Shown in pieces: positions 26,295 through 35,778 of a stretch of DNA of 64,000 nucleotides. Source of the DNA: Gammaproteobacteria bacterium (GTDB lineage: Bacteria; Gemmatimonadota; Gemmatimonadetes; Longimicrobiales; Gaopeijiaceae); NCBI GenBank assembly GCA_028820325.1, contig JAPPJO010000075.1:1-64000 (forward strand). The letters are read 5' to 3'. How positions within the stretch are numbered: the stretch's first letter is position 1; each line of letters begins with the position of its first letter. Under the pieces are notes generated by a model, which made no database searches, was not told the origin of the DNA, and saw only the letters and a program-made list of their open reading frames with translations. The position numbers were made by a program, and so were the translations under genes.

Positions 26295-27028
26295 GGGTTC
26301 ACAAGCTCTTCCGCAGACTGCGTTTCGGCGTCTTCGCGCTTTTCGCGCTCGTCGTGCTCTCCATCTTCCTGCTCTCCATCCGCACCGTCTCCAGCGAACT
26401 CGAAACCGAGTACGTCAGCAACAGCGCGAACATCGCCAGGAACATCGCCGACGCCAGCGTCGACATCCTGCTGAACAGGAACCTGGCCACCCTGCAGTCA
26501 CTCATCGATCAGTTCGTGGAGATCGAAAGCATCCGCTACATCTACATCGTCAGCGATACCGGCGAGTTCCTGGCGCATACGTTCGTTCCGGGAATCCCGG
26601 ACGAGATCCTGGCAAGCGACCCCTCGCTCACGGATGCGGTCGAGCGCAGCCTCCCGGGTCTGGGCGAGTTCGTCGAAGTGGGAAGCCCCATCCTCTCAGG
26701 GGTGGCGGGCACGGTGCACGTCGGCATGGACACGGAGGCGCTCGCGCTCAAGATCCAGCGTGCGGTCGGGCAGCAGATCTACCTGCTGTGCATCATCCTG
26801 GTCGTGGGCGTGCTGGCGCTGATCTGGATCGTCAAGGCGACCGCCAAGCCGCTGGAAGAGCTGCTCACCTACGTGGTCGAGTTGGCCCGCAACGGCGGCG
26901 AGGTGTCTGACGACGGCGTGCTGGCGCGGAAAGATGAAATCGGGGACATGGCGCGGCTCATGCGTCACGCCGCCGGCCAGGGCTCCCCGCCCGCGCAGTG
27001 GCGGGCCCGGGTCAAGCGCCCGAGGTAG
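26291..27028 (+). CDS. Cache/HAMP-type transmembrane protein without output domain
   Basis: A 245-residue membrane protein: membrane segment ~12-34, a periplasmic sensor of about 130 residues, a second membrane segment ~160-182, and a HAMP-like cytoplasmic region (~183-235; KPLEELLTYVVELARNGGEV). It ends with a basic tail and has no kinase, cyclase or methyl-accepting domain. It overlaps the substrate-binding gene by 4 bases, so the two products are probably made together. It could pass a signal to a partner encoded elsewhere, or be a shortened histidine kinase. Confidence 0.75.
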   Translation: MRVHKLFRRLRFGVFALFALVVLSIFLLSIRTVSSELETEYVSNSANIARNIADASVDILLNRNLATLQSLIDQFVEIESIRYIYIVSDTGEFLAHTFVPGIPDEILASDPSLTDAVERSLPGLGEFVEVGSPILSGVAGTVHVGMDTEALALKIQRAVGQQIYLLCIILVVGVLALIWIVKATAKPLEELLTYVVELARNGGEVSDDGVLARKDEIGDMARLMRHAAGQGSPPAQWRARVKRPR

Positions 27029-27040
27029 GCGGAACACAAC

Positions 27041-28345
27041 GTGCGCGTTCCCAGAAGCGTCGTCGTCCTCTTCTGCACGGTGCTCCAGTTGTGCCTGGGC
27101 ACGGTATACGCGTGGAGCTTTTTCCAGACCATGCTGGTGCGCGACTCCGGCTGGACCTTTAGCGAGACCGCCGCCGCGTTCAGCATCACGATCTTCTGTC
27201 TGGGGGTGTCGGCGGCGATTGCGGGGCAGGCGCTCCCGAAGGTAGGGCCCAGGGCTCTCGCCCTGGCCGGCAGCGTCCTGTTCTCGAGCGGCTATCTGGT
27301 CGCCAGCCTCGCGCTGTCGCTGGATTCCCTGTGGCTCTTCTATCTGGGATACGGGGTGATCGGGGGTGCGGGCATCGGGATGGGTTACGTGACGCCGGTT
27401 GCGACCGCCGCGAAGTGGTACCCGGATCGCAAGGGACTGGTGACGGGCATCGTGGTGATGGGCTTCGGCGTCGGGGCACTCCTGCTGAGCAAGGGTCTGG
27501 CGCCTCTTCTCGTGGTCGGAACGGAAGGCGATCTCGCGCAGGTATTCCTGTGGCTGGGGATCGTGTTTGCCTGCATCCTGGTCCCGTCCAGCCTGTTTCT
27601 GAGCGATCCGCCGGAGGCCCCGGCGCCCGCGTCCGGGGACGGCTCGAGGTCGCCGCCGCCCGAGAGGGTGGAGCCGGCCGCGCCCTACCTGCGCACTTCC
27701 CAGTTCACGATCATGTGGATCGTGTTCTTCTCCAACATCGCGGCCGGCATCTCCGTGATCAGCTTCCAGTCCGAGCTCCTGCAGGAGGTCTGGGGGCTGG
27801 CCGACCCGTCCCTCGGTCCCGCGATGCTGGCCGAATACGGCGCCACGCTCATCGCTGTGAGTTCGGTCTGCAACGGCGTCGGACGACTCCTGTGGGGCTC
27901 TCTCTGCGACCGCCTGGGACAGGTCAGCGTGTTCCGCCTTCTCCTCGCCAGCCAGATGGTGGTTTTCGGCATCCTCATGACCGAGTCCAACCCCTGGATC
28001 TTCTCCGCCCTCGTCTGTTACGTGCTCCTCTGCTTCGGCGGAGGATTCGCCACCATGCCGTCGTTCGTCGTGGACGTCTTCGGCTCGAAGAACATGTCCA
28101 AGATCTACGGCACGATCCTCACCGCGTGGGCCGCCGCCGGGATCATCGGCCCGATGTACGTGGGCTATCTGAAGGACACGTATCCCGACCGGGCGGTCAT
28201 GTACTGCTTCCTGATCGGCATCCTGCTGCTGGGTACGGGATACGTCTTCTCGTTCCTGCTGGATGGCGACCGGGTCAGCCTGGGCCGCCCGACCGTGAAG
28301 GGCACGCTGCGCCGTTACGGGGTGCCGGTGACGGAGGAGGGGTAG
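27041..28345 (+). CDS. MFS transporter of the oxalate/formate antiporter (OFA) family
   Basis: A 434-residue major facilitator with 12 predicted membrane segments. The OFA look is clear: start VLFCTVLQLCLGTVYAWS, GYGVIGGAGIGMGYVTP and PDRKGLVTGIVVMGFG. Members exchange organic anions such as oxalate, formate or related carboxylates; the substrate here is unknown. It starts 12 bases after the HAMP gene and is followed 10 bases later by the dehydrogenase gene, so transport and oxidation of a carboxylate are probably linked. Confidence 0.88.
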   Translation: MRVPRSVVVLFCTVLQLCLGTVYAWSFFQTMLVRDSGWTFSETAAAFSITIFCLGVSAAIAGQALPKVGPRALALAGSVLFSSGYLVASLALSLDSLWLFYLGYGVIGGAGIGMGYVTPVATAAKWYPDRKGLVTGIVVMGFGVGALLLSKGLAPLLVVGTEGDLAQVFLWLGIVFACILVPSSLFLSDPPEAPAPASGDGSRSPPPERVEPAAPYLRTSQFTIMWIVFFSNIAAGISVISFQSELLQEVWGLADPSLGPAMLAEYGATLIAVSSVCNGVGRLLWGSLCDRLGQVSVFRLLLASQMVVFGILMTESNPWIFSALVCYVLLCFGGGFATMPSFVVDVFGSKNMSKIYGTILTAWAAAGIIGPMYVGYLKDTYPDRAVMYCFLIGILLLGTGYVFSFLLDGDRVSLGRPTVKGTLRRYGVPVTEEG

Positions 28346-28355
28346 CGCCCATCCC

Positions 28356-29369
28356 ATGAGCCGGACCTTGACCGTCGTCCACGGAGACGGCATCGGCCCG
28401 GAGGTCATGTCCGCCACCCTGTCGGTGCTGGACGCGGCCGGCGCGGGACTCGACTACGACGAACGGCTGGGGGGGATGGCGGCGCTCGAGCGGGTGAACG
28501 ATCCGCTGCCCCCGGCCACGCTCGACTCCATCCGGGCGAACGGGGTGGCGCTCAAGGGGCCGCTCACGACGCCGGTGGGCGGCGGGTTCCGGTCCATCAA
28601 CGTCGCCATCCGCAAGGAATTCGACCTCTACGCCAACGTGCGGCCGGTGCGCACCTTCGTTCCCGGCGGGCGCTACGAGGACATCGATCTGGTCCTGATC
28701 CGCGAGAACACGGAGGGGCTTTACGTCGGGGTGGAGCACTACATCGGCATGGAGGGCGATCCCCGGGCCGCGGCCGAGTCGGTCATGATCGTGACCCGCT
28801 TCGGCGCGGAGCGCATCTGCCGCTACGCCTTCGAGTACGCCCGCCGGCATGGCCGCCGCAAGGTGACGCTGGCGCACAAGGCCAACATCCTCAAGTACAC
28901 CCAGGGACTTTTCCTGGACGTGGGCAGGGAGCTGGCCGGCGAGTATCCGGACATCGAGTTCGAGGATCGCATCATCGACGCCACCGCGATGCAACTGGTG
29001 CTCAACCCGCACGCTTTCGACGTGCTCGTGATGGAAAACATGTTCGGCGACATCGTGAGCGACCTGATGGCCGGGCTGGTGGGCGGGCTGGGCATGGCCC
29101 CCGCCGGCAACATCGGCCGGGGCGTTGCGATGTTCGAGGCGGTCCACGGGTCGGCGCCGGACATTGCGGGACAGGGCATCGCCAACCCGACGGCTCTCAT
29201 GCTGGCCGCGTGCGCCATGCTCGACCACATCGGCCAGCCGGAGACGGCCGCCCGCATCCGTGGGGCCCTGCGGCAGGTGCTGGGCCGGCGCGAGACGGTG
29301 ACCGGCGACCTCGGCGGCAGCGCATCCACGCAGGAGTACGCGCAGGCGGTGATCCGGGCGCTGGAGTAG
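28356..29369 (+). CDS. Isocitrate/isopropylmalate dehydrogenase family enzyme, probably NAD-isocitrate dehydrogenase
   Basis: Decarboxylating dehydrogenase of 337 residues. The fold's marks are present: VVHGDGIGPEVM at the start, the substrate-binding loop GPLTTPVGGGFRSIN with NVRPVRTF, catalytic-type DLVLIRENTEGLY, the Asp motif MENMFGDIVSDL, and the EAVHGSAPD segment. The GGGFRSIN phosphate loop and RENTEGLYVGVEH fit NAD-dependent isocitrate dehydrogenases more than isopropylmalate dehydrogenases, but related tartrate or homoisocitrate activity cannot be excluded. It ends an operon with the OFA transporter and stops only 7 bases from the convergent LRR gene. Confidence 0.87.
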   Translation: MSRTLTVVHGDGIGPEVMSATLSVLDAAGAGLDYDERLGGMAALERVNDPLPPATLDSIRANGVALKGPLTTPVGGGFRSINVAIRKEFDLYANVRPVRTFVPGGRYEDIDLVLIRENTEGLYVGVEHYIGMEGDPRAAAESVMIVTRFGAERICRYAFEYARRHGRRKVTLAHKANILKYTQGLFLDVGRELAGEYPDIEFEDRIIDATAMQLVLNPHAFDVLVMENMFGDIVSDLMAGLVGGLGMAPAGNIGRGVAMFEAVHGSAPDIAGQGIANPTALMLAACAMLDHIGQPETAARIRGALRQVLGRRETVTGDLGGSASTQEYAQAVIRALE

Positions 29370-29376
29370 GGTCCGC

Positions 29377-32300
29377 CTAGCGCTCGCGCACCTCGCGCAC
29401 CAGCACGCTGCGGCTCACGGAGACCTCCGCGGCGCCGCCGAGCGATTCCGGGCGGACCCGGGACCAGTCGCGCACGATGCTGAGGATGCGCCCGGTGGAG
29501 CGGCTGGTCACGATCGCGCCTCCTCCACCGCCGTCGCGGTCCAGGGTCGTGAAGCCCTCGGGGCCGGTCAGCGTCACGCGCGCCAGTTCGTCCGCCCGGC
29601 CCTCCTCGACAGGAACGGCGAAAAGGAAGCCCGCCCCGCCGTGGTCGATCCTGTCCGGCGTGAAGCTCAACGAGAACATGCGTCCCCCGGTCGTGTCGAT
29701 CCCTTCCAGTCGGTACGGGCCCGGTGACGTGGGAAGCTTCACCGGCGTTTCCCACTCGAAGACGGGTTCCAGGCGCAGCTCCCCGTCCTGAACTCTGCCC
29801 CACAGCAGCAGCGTCTTCTCGACTGCCCCTCGTTCCGCGGTGGCAGTTGGCGCCGGTGGAAGCCCCATCCTGTACTCGAGGGCCTTCGTGAAGCTGAAGT
29901 CGCTGGTCCATGCCGGGTCGCAGTAGGACATGAAGTCGCGGTAGCGGGCCGGACTGATCAGCCTGCCGAAGTCGCCTCCGGTGCTGAAATCGACGCCCCA
30001 GACGCCCGTGTACGCGTCGGTGTACGGGTAGTCCGGATCGGGCCCTCCCGCGCCACAACCGGGAGCGTGTCGGAGGCTCAGATTGTGACCCAGTTCGTGG
30101 GCCAGGGTGCTGCCGAAGGGTCCGTCGCCGCGATAGACCCCCGCAACGTGTGACAGGGTCAGGCCGGCCCACCCGCCGATGTAGGCGACGCCCCCAAAGC
30201 CCCACACCGGCCGATAGCGCGAGGCCGGCAAGGCCAGGATACCGTGGTAGTAGTCGTTGGTGCCGCCTGCTTCGATGAATCGGAGCAGTTGGATTTCGTC
30301 GAGAAGTCCGAAGCCGCCCTCCTCCACCGTGTCGGCTTGGGTCGTGTACGGCTCCCGCACGCTGATATTCAACTCGGAGAGCGGCAGCACCACCTGGGTC
30401 TCCTGCAGCGCCGCGTGGGAGTTGCTGGTGGCCAGGTCCGCGACCAGAGCGGCCACCGGGGCATTGTCGACCTTGCTGGTCTCCGATTCGAACGCGACCG
30501 GGACGAGCGTCACGTCGAGCGGGGGCAGCGCGCGCACGTCCAGCGACTCGCGACCCGTCGCCGGAATTCGCATCTGGCTGCCCGTGAGCGTCGACAGAGT
30601 GCTGTCCGGGTCGATCTCGACCACCATCTCCAGGCCGGGCTGCAGGACGGAATCGGGGATCATGGCGTTGAACGAGGCGTTCAGGCTGCTCTCGTCCACC
30701 CTTCTCGGAAGGCCGGAAGGCGGGCTCAGGTCGGCAACGTGGATCTCCTCGTCATCGAGAAAGAAGGTGGCCCGCGCGGAAGGACGGTACGAGTTCAGAA
30801 AGTCGGCGGTCACGAAGACCCGCAGCAGCGCCTCGCGGTCCGCGACCAGCGGCACCTTGCCGGCGTAGGACTGGGTAGCCTGGACGAGGTAGGCGGCTTG
30901 CGCTTCGACCTTCAGATCCGGCGGGTTGACCAGCACCAGCGGTGTGCCGGCGACAGGCGTGATGCCCTCGAAACAGAGGAAGCCAACGCACTCGTCCACA
31001 GGCGTGGTTGGCAGGGAGTCGAGCTGGATGTACTGCGAGACGCTGCCTTCCCGGCGGGTGACGGTAACCAGTCGGCTGAGCGTGTCTCCCGCGGCGATCG
31101 AGACGACCGTCGAGCGCGGCTCGCCCCCGCGGGCGCCGAACACGAGGCGCATGTCGAACGGGGCGCCTTCCCTGACCGCGATGCCGATCTGTGCGGGTCC
31201 TTCCGCCAGCGGGTCCTCGTTGTCCGTCCTGACGGCTTCCAGGGTAAGTGGGAAGGGATCGGTCAGATTGTCCTCCAGCCAGAGAATCTCGAGTGAGGCG
31301 AGGCCGGCGAACACGCCCCGAGACAACTCCGTCAGCGCATTGCCGAAAACAGAGAGATTCTTGAGATCGGGCGTGCCCTGAAAGACTCCTTCCGGCAGTC
31401 GCGTCAGGTCGTTTCGGTGCATGTACAGCTCGGTCAGATCGCCGAGGTCGTCGAGGAGGCCGTCGGGCAACTCGGTCAACTGGTTGTCGCCGAGGCTGAG
31501 CAAGTCGAGGTCGTCGAGGCCGTCCAGGACGCCATCGGGCAACTCGCTCAGCCGATTGTACGAAACGGCAAGGGTGTCGAGGCTGGTGAGGTCGGCAAAG
31601 ACGCCGTCGGCCAGTTCCGTCAATCGGTTCAGGTAGATCGACAGGTAGTTGAGTTCGCTGAGGCCGCCGAAAACACCCTCGGGAAGCGACGCCAGCCGAT
31701 TTCTGCTGAAATACAGGTTCCTGACGTCGGTGATGTTGTCGAAGACGCCTTCGTTCAACTCGGTCAAGCGGTTTGCCGAGAGCGTCAGGTACTCCAGGCT
31801 GGTCAGATCGTCGAAGGCGCCCGCCGGCAACGCGGAAAGGCGGTTGCCCGACAATCTGAGCGCCTTGAGTTCGGTGAGGTTGTCGAAGACGCCGTCGGGC
31901 AGTGTCTCAAGTTCGTTGCCACCCAGCCAGAGGGTGTCCAGAGCCGTCATGTCGGCGAAGATCCCCTCGGGCACGGTGGTCAGCCAGTTGGATTGCAGGT
32001 AGAGCTTCTTGAGAGCAGTGAATCCGCTGAAGCTGCTGTCGGGCAATGCGGTCAGCGCGTTGCCCGAAAGATCGAGGTATTCCAGCCCGGTGAGCGCTCG
32101 GAAAACGCCTTCCGGGAGCGATGCCAGCAGGTTCTCCTCGAGATTCAGGGTGTCGAGGTTCGCGACATCGGCGAAGACGCTGTCGGGCAGCCCTCGCAGG
32201 AAGTTATGGCTGAGATCCAGGAACACGAGGCCGCTCAAGCCCTCGAAATCACCATTCTTGAGGGAGATGATGCGCTCGTCCTCGCCGTCGGCTCCAGCCA

Positions 32301-32928
32301 TGTCCATGAATACCGTGCCGATCCCGGCAGGACCGGATGGCCGGGACTCGCATGAGGTCGACGCGCCGCCGCGCTGGAATTCATCCGTGACCGCTTCCGC
32401 GCAATCGGCACCCGACGCCGAAGTGGTGTCCTGGTGCGGACCACTGACGTCGAGGCGCCTGAGGCGCGCCAACAGTCCCGCGCTCACCTGTGCGCATTCC
32501 GTGCGGTTCGTCGCGGCCATGAGCGCGTCGCGAACCTGCGGAGTCCGGCTGCAGACGCCGTCGGTCGACGAGCTGTTGACCGAAACCTGAACCACGGCGC
32601 TCAGGTCTCCCGCCACAACCCTGATCGCGGCCGTTCCCCGGGCGACCGCCGTCGCCAGGCCATCCTGGTTCACGGAGATGACCGATGCGTTTTCGCTCGA
32701 CCACGTAAACGGGGCGGGGAAGGCATTGCCGTGCTGGTCCAGCACGGTCACCGTGAGTTCCGCCGTCTCACCGGGAATGCCGAGCTCGACCGTGGCCGGG
32801 GAGACCGAGAGCGAAACCGCGCGCGGTGGCTCCGGTTCCGTGACGTCCTGGACGTCGCCACATGCCGTCAATGCCAGGAGGACAAAAACGATGGCGACTT
32901 TCTTCGGAAAATACTGAAACAGGCTCAT
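29377..32928 (-). CDS. Giant lipoprotein with leucine-rich repeats and a zinc metalloprotease domain
   Basis: A 1,183-residue surface protein. A signal peptide ends in LLALTAC (lipobox). Residues ~35-120 are a Big2-type Ig domain. About residues 220-620 hold some 16 leucine-rich repeats of 24 residues with a consensus LxxLxLxxNxLxxLPxGxFxxL. The C-terminal third contains a zincin site HELGHNLSLRH (His944, Glu945, His948, His954). The domain order (lipid anchor, Ig, LRR, protease) suggests a tethered protease with LRR-based ligand binding. I chose ATG 32928; an in-frame ATG at 32961 would add 11 residues. It is unusually long among its neighbours. Confidence 0.88.
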   Translation of the reverse strand: MSLFQYFPKKVAIVFVLLALTACGDVQDVTEPEPPRAVSLSVSPATVELGIPGETAELTVTVLDQHGNAFPAPFTWSSENASVISVNQDGLATAVARGTAAIRVVAGDLSAVVQVSVNSSSTDGVCSRTPQVRDALMAATNRTECAQVSAGLLARLRRLDVSGPHQDTTSASGADCAEAVTDEFQRGGASTSCESRPSGPAGIGTVFMDMAGADGEDERIISLKNGDFEGLSGLVFLDLSHNFLRGLPDSVFADVANLDTLNLEENLLASLPEGVFRALTGLEYLDLSGNALTALPDSSFSGFTALKKLYLQSNWLTTVPEGIFADMTALDTLWLGGNELETLPDGVFDNLTELKALRLSGNRLSALPAGAFDDLTSLEYLTLSANRLTELNEGVFDNITDVRNLYFSRNRLASLPEGVFGGLSELNYLSIYLNRLTELADGVFADLTSLDTLAVSYNRLSELPDGVLDGLDDLDLLSLGDNQLTELPDGLLDDLGDLTELYMHRNDLTRLPEGVFQGTPDLKNLSVFGNALTELSRGVFAGLASLEILWLEDNLTDPFPLTLEAVRTDNEDPLAEGPAQIGIAVREGAPFDMRLVFGARGGEPRSTVVSIAAGDTLSRLVTVTRREGSVSQYIQLDSLPTTPVDECVGFLCFEGITPVAGTPLVLVNPPDLKVEAQAAYLVQATQSYAGKVPLVADREALLRVFVTADFLNSYRPSARATFFLDDEEIHVADLSPPSGLPRRVDESSLNASFNAMIPDSVLQPGLEMVVEIDPDSTLSTLTGSQMRIPATGRESLDVRALPPLDVTLVPVAFESETSKVDNAPVAALVADLATSNSHAALQETQVVLPLSELNISVREPYTTQADTVEEGGFGLLDEIQLLRFIEAGGTNDYYHGILALPASRYRPVWGFGGVAYIGGWAGLTLSHVAGVYRGDGPFGSTLAHELGHNLSLRHAPGCGAGGPDPDYPYTDAYTGVWGVDFSTGGDFGRLISPARYRDFMSYCDPAWTSDFSFTKALEYRMGLPPAPTATAERGAVEKTLLLWGRVQDGELRLEPVFEWETPVKLPTSPGPYRLEGIDTTGGRMFSLSFTPDRIDHGGAGFLFAVPVEEGRADELARVTLTGPEGFTTLDRDGGGGGAIVTSRSTGRILSIVRDWSRVRPESLGGAAEVSVSRSVLVREVRER

Positions 32929-33180
32929 GGTACATTCGCCTCGATTCATCAGGTGTCGCATGCCATGCCTTGGGGAGTCTGCACTGGCGGACCTCTGTCG
33001 GGTGCTTCCCTACTAGTCTGCCGGGGGGGATCGACGATACCTGCAATCTCGACACCGCCGCAAGGGGGCGCCGCCTTGCCGTGACGGGCCGCCTGAAGCA
33101 TCCTTTCGCGGCGGCACTGCGGGTGCATGAGCCTGACCGAATGGCCGGCGAGACGCTTCGACAGGGACGACGGAAAACCC

Positions 33181-33513
33181 ATGGGCATTCGTGACTCGAT
33201 CGCAGACGAAATCCAGTGCTCGCGCTGCGGTGAACTCCGCGACCGCAGCGATGTCGACCGCCTTCTGTGGTGCGTCGGCTGTCGCGCCCGCGCCCGGCTG
33301 ATCGCCACCCGCAGGGCGCGCATCGCCGCAACCGGGCTCGCGGTGATCGTGGCGGGTTACATCTGGGGCATCATCCGCCCGACCGACGTGGTGATCGGCG
33401 GCTGGATCGCCACCGTCATCGCGGCCTACTGGATCGGCGGCAAGCTGGCCCGCGAGATCTTCTACGGCATCGAGCGCTCCAACAGGAAGCGCTATCCCGG
33501 CAGCACCGGCTGA
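33181..33513 (+). CDS. Small zinc-ribbon membrane protein
   Basis: About 110 residues: an N-terminal zinc ribbon (CSRCGEL and CVGCRAR, two CxxC pairs) and two membrane segments (about 52-68 and 75-92), ending in a basic cytoplasmic tail. I recognise no named family. The start is uncertain: an in-frame ATG at 33127 would add 18 residues, and neither start has a strong ribosome binding site. It stands alone between the LRR gene and the acyl-CoA dehydrogenase. Confidence 0.6.
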   Translation: MGIRDSIADEIQCSRCGELRDRSDVDRLLWCVGCRARARLIATRRARIAATGLAVIVAGYIWGIIRPTDVVIGGWIATVIAAYWIGGKLAREIFYGIERSNRKRYPGSTG

Positions 33514-33633
33514 GCCCGCGAGGCGCCTCTTCGCCCTGACGGACGCCGGGGGAGGGGACGATCTCCGTGTCCGCTTCGTTTTCCGTTAGCTTCCCTGCGC
33601 ATCTCCAGGACCGTCGGCGACAGGGGCACCCTC

Positions 33634-34818
33634 ATGGCGGAAAAATTTCAGGGTTTCGACTTCTACGATCTGGACTCCGCGCTCAGCGAGGAGGAGCGGA
33701 TGATCCGGGACGCCATCCGCGAGTGGGTGGAGGAAGAGGTCATTCCGATCATCGGCGAGGCCTACTACGAACGCAGGTTCCCCCGCTCGCTCATCCCCGG
33801 GCTGGGCGAACTCGGGGTCCTGGGGGCCAACCTGCCGGCGAAGTACGGCTGCGCCGGCCTCAACAACGTCGCCTACGGGCTCATCATGCAGGAACTCGAG
33901 CGTGGAGACTCGGGGCTGCGCTCGTTCGTGTCGGTGCAGGGCGCGCTGGTCATGTACCCCATCCATGCCTTCGGCTCGGAGGAGCACCGCCGCGAGTGGC
34001 TCCCCCGGCTTGCCTCGGCGGATGCCATCGGGTGCTTCGGCCTCACCGAGCCCGACTACGGCTCCAATCCCGGCGGAATGATCACCACCGCGAAGAAGAC
34101 CGCCGACGGCTGGGTGCTCAACGGCACCAAGATGTGGATCACCAACGGCTCCATGGCCGATGTCGCGGTCATCTGGGCGCAGACCGACGCGCCCGACAAC
34201 CCCAGGGGCATCCGCGGGTTCGTCGTCCCAACCGACACCCCCGGCTTCAGCGCGCGCGACCAGACCGGGAAGCTCTCGCTGCTCGCCTCGGACACCAGCG
34301 AGCTCGCGCTGCAGGACGTGCACGTTCCGGACGACGCGCTCATGCCGGGCAGCACGGGTCTCAAGAGTCCGCTCATGTGCCTTACCCAAGCGCGCTACGG
34401 GATCGCGTGGGGCGTGGTGGGCGCCGCCATGGCCTGCTTCCACGAGGCGCTCGGCTACAGCACGCAACGCGTCATGTTCGACACCGTGATCGGCGCCAAG
34501 CAGATCCAGCAGGTGCGCATCGCGGACATGCTCACCGGCATCACCCAGGGCCAGCTGCTGGCACTGCAGGTCGGCCGCCTGAAGGACGAGGGCAAAGCCA
34601 CGCCGCAGCAGGTGTCGCTGGCCAAGCGGGCCAACTGCCACATGGCCTGCGAGGTGGCGCGGGAGGCCCGGCGGCTGCTGGGCGCCAACGGCATCCTGGT
34701 GGAGTATTCGGCCATGCGTCACATGGCCAACCTCGAGTCGGTCTACACGTACGAGGGCACGCACGACATCCATTCCCTCATCCTGGGACAGGCGATGACC
34801 GGGCTGTCCGCCTTCTGA
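33634..34818 (+). CDS. Acyl-CoA dehydrogenase, glutaryl-CoA dehydrogenase-like
   Basis: A 394-residue flavin dehydrogenase with the full ACAD fold: N-terminal helical domain, FAD-binding middle with CFGLTEPDYGSNPG and WITNGSMADVAVIW, and C-terminal catalytic domain. The catalytic base sits in YEGTHDIH (Glu374), the arrangement found in glutaryl-CoA dehydrogenase, which also decarboxylates. Final substrate assignment needs biochemistry; other short-chain substrates are possible. It lies upstream of tRNA-Lys and alone as a transcription unit. Confidence 0.88.
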   Translation: MAEKFQGFDFYDLDSALSEEERMIRDAIREWVEEEVIPIIGEAYYERRFPRSLIPGLGELGVLGANLPAKYGCAGLNNVAYGLIMQELERGDSGLRSFVSVQGALVMYPIHAFGSEEHRREWLPRLASADAIGCFGLTEPDYGSNPGGMITTAKKTADGWVLNGTKMWITNGSMADVAVIWAQTDAPDNPRGIRGFVVPTDTPGFSARDQTGKLSLLASDTSELALQDVHVPDDALMPGSTGLKSPLMCLTQARYGIAWGVVGAAMACFHEALGYSTQRVMFDTVIGAKQIQQVRIADMLTGITQGQLLALQVGRLKDEGKATPQQVSLAKRANCHMACEVAREARRLLGANGILVEYSAMRHMANLESVYTYEGTHDIHSLILGQAMTGLSAF

Positions 34819-34872
34819 CCTTGACCCCCGACCTGGCGCGGCGCAGGTTACCTGCCCGGCGCGACATTGCCC

Positions 34873-34945
34873 GCCTCGCTAGCTCAACTGGTAGAGCAAC
34901 TGACTCTTAATCAGTAGGTTCGGGGTTCGAGTCCCTGGCGGGGCA
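34873..34945 (+). tRNA. tRNA-Lys (anticodon CTT)
   Basis: A complete 73-base cloverleaf: acceptor stem GCCTCGC/GCGGGGC with one T-G wobble, D-arm, anticodon stem ACTGA/TCAGT with loop CTCTTAA (anticodon CTT at 34906-34908), and T-arm with loop TTCGAGT. Discriminator A at 34945; the CCA end is not encoded. It decodes AAG. The lipoprotein start codon is only 19 bases beyond its 3' end. Confidence 0.97.
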
Positions 34946-34964
34946 TAGGAGGTCGGAGACCCAC

Positions 34965-35753
34965 ATGCTCGCTCTTCCGCACGACCCACGACAGCGGGCG
35001 TCCGGTCGCCTTCTCGGCCTCGGCCTGGTCATCCTCGCCGCGTCCGGATGTGGAACCCGGGACGAGGCGCCAGGTGGAGCCGGCGTGGTCGATTCCCCGG
35101 CGGCGCAGCTGGTCCAGCGCTCGATCGCCTTGCACGACCCTGAAGGAATCTGGGGCTCGCGAGCCATCGACATGGCCTGGTTCGGCACCGGCTCCGATGG
35201 CGGCGAGCGCGTGTCCGTGGAACTCCGTTTCGGCGCGGATGAACGCGACTTTGCTCTTTCCGGTCGCTATGCGGGATCGAGTATCGAATACGAGGTTTCC
35301 GGCGAGGTCTGGGCCGCCACGGTGGACGGCGACGGTTCGCCGGACGGAGAGACTCTCGCTCGAATGCGGCTCGACCGCGAGGACGGCGTTTTCTGGCGCA
35401 GCTACTACGGCTTTCTGGCCGGCCTGCCCATGAAGATCGCGGATCCCGGTGCCCGTCTGGACCCGGAGGTGGCCGAGACGACGTTCGAGGGGCGGGACGT
35501 CCAGGCGGTGCGGGTGACCTACGATCCGCAGGTGGGCGGCGACACCTGGTACTTCTACTTCGATGCGGACACCGCGGAACTCGTGGGCTGCCGCTTCTAC
35601 CACGACGAGAGGGCCAACGACGGAGAGTACATCACCTTCGAGGGGCTGGCCGAAGGGGACGGTCTGCGCCTCCCGCGCTACCGCGAGTGGTACACCAACG
35701 AAGGCGACCGCTTTCTGGGCTCGGACGAAATCCGCTCCGTCACCGTGAGGTGA
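34965..35753 (+). CDS. Lipoprotein, DUF6503-like
   Basis: A 262-residue exported protein with leader GLVILAASGC (lipobox). The mature part resembles DUF6503 outer-membrane lipoproteins known from Bacteroidota: SIALHDPEGIWGSRAIDM, YYGFLAGLPMKIADPG and a closing beta-rich region (YFDADTAELVGCRFYHDE). Such proteins have LolB/LolA-like barrel architecture and may carry lipids. It follows tRNA-Lys by 19 bases and may share its transcript. It ends 25 bases from the convergent amidohydrolase. Confidence 0.8.
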   Translation: MLALPHDPRQRASGRLLGLGLVILAASGCGTRDEAPGGAGVVDSPAAQLVQRSIALHDPEGIWGSRAIDMAWFGTGSDGGERVSVELRFGADERDFALSGRYAGSSIEYEVSGEVWAATVDGDGSPDGETLARMRLDREDGVFWRSYYGFLAGLPMKIADPGARLDPEVAETTFEGRDVQAVRVTYDPQVGGDTWYFYFDADTAELVGCRFYHDERANDGEYITFEGLAEGDGLRLPRYREWYTNEGDRFLGSDEIRSVTVR

Positions 35754-35778
35754 GCGGCGGCCCGCTTCTCCGGCACTG

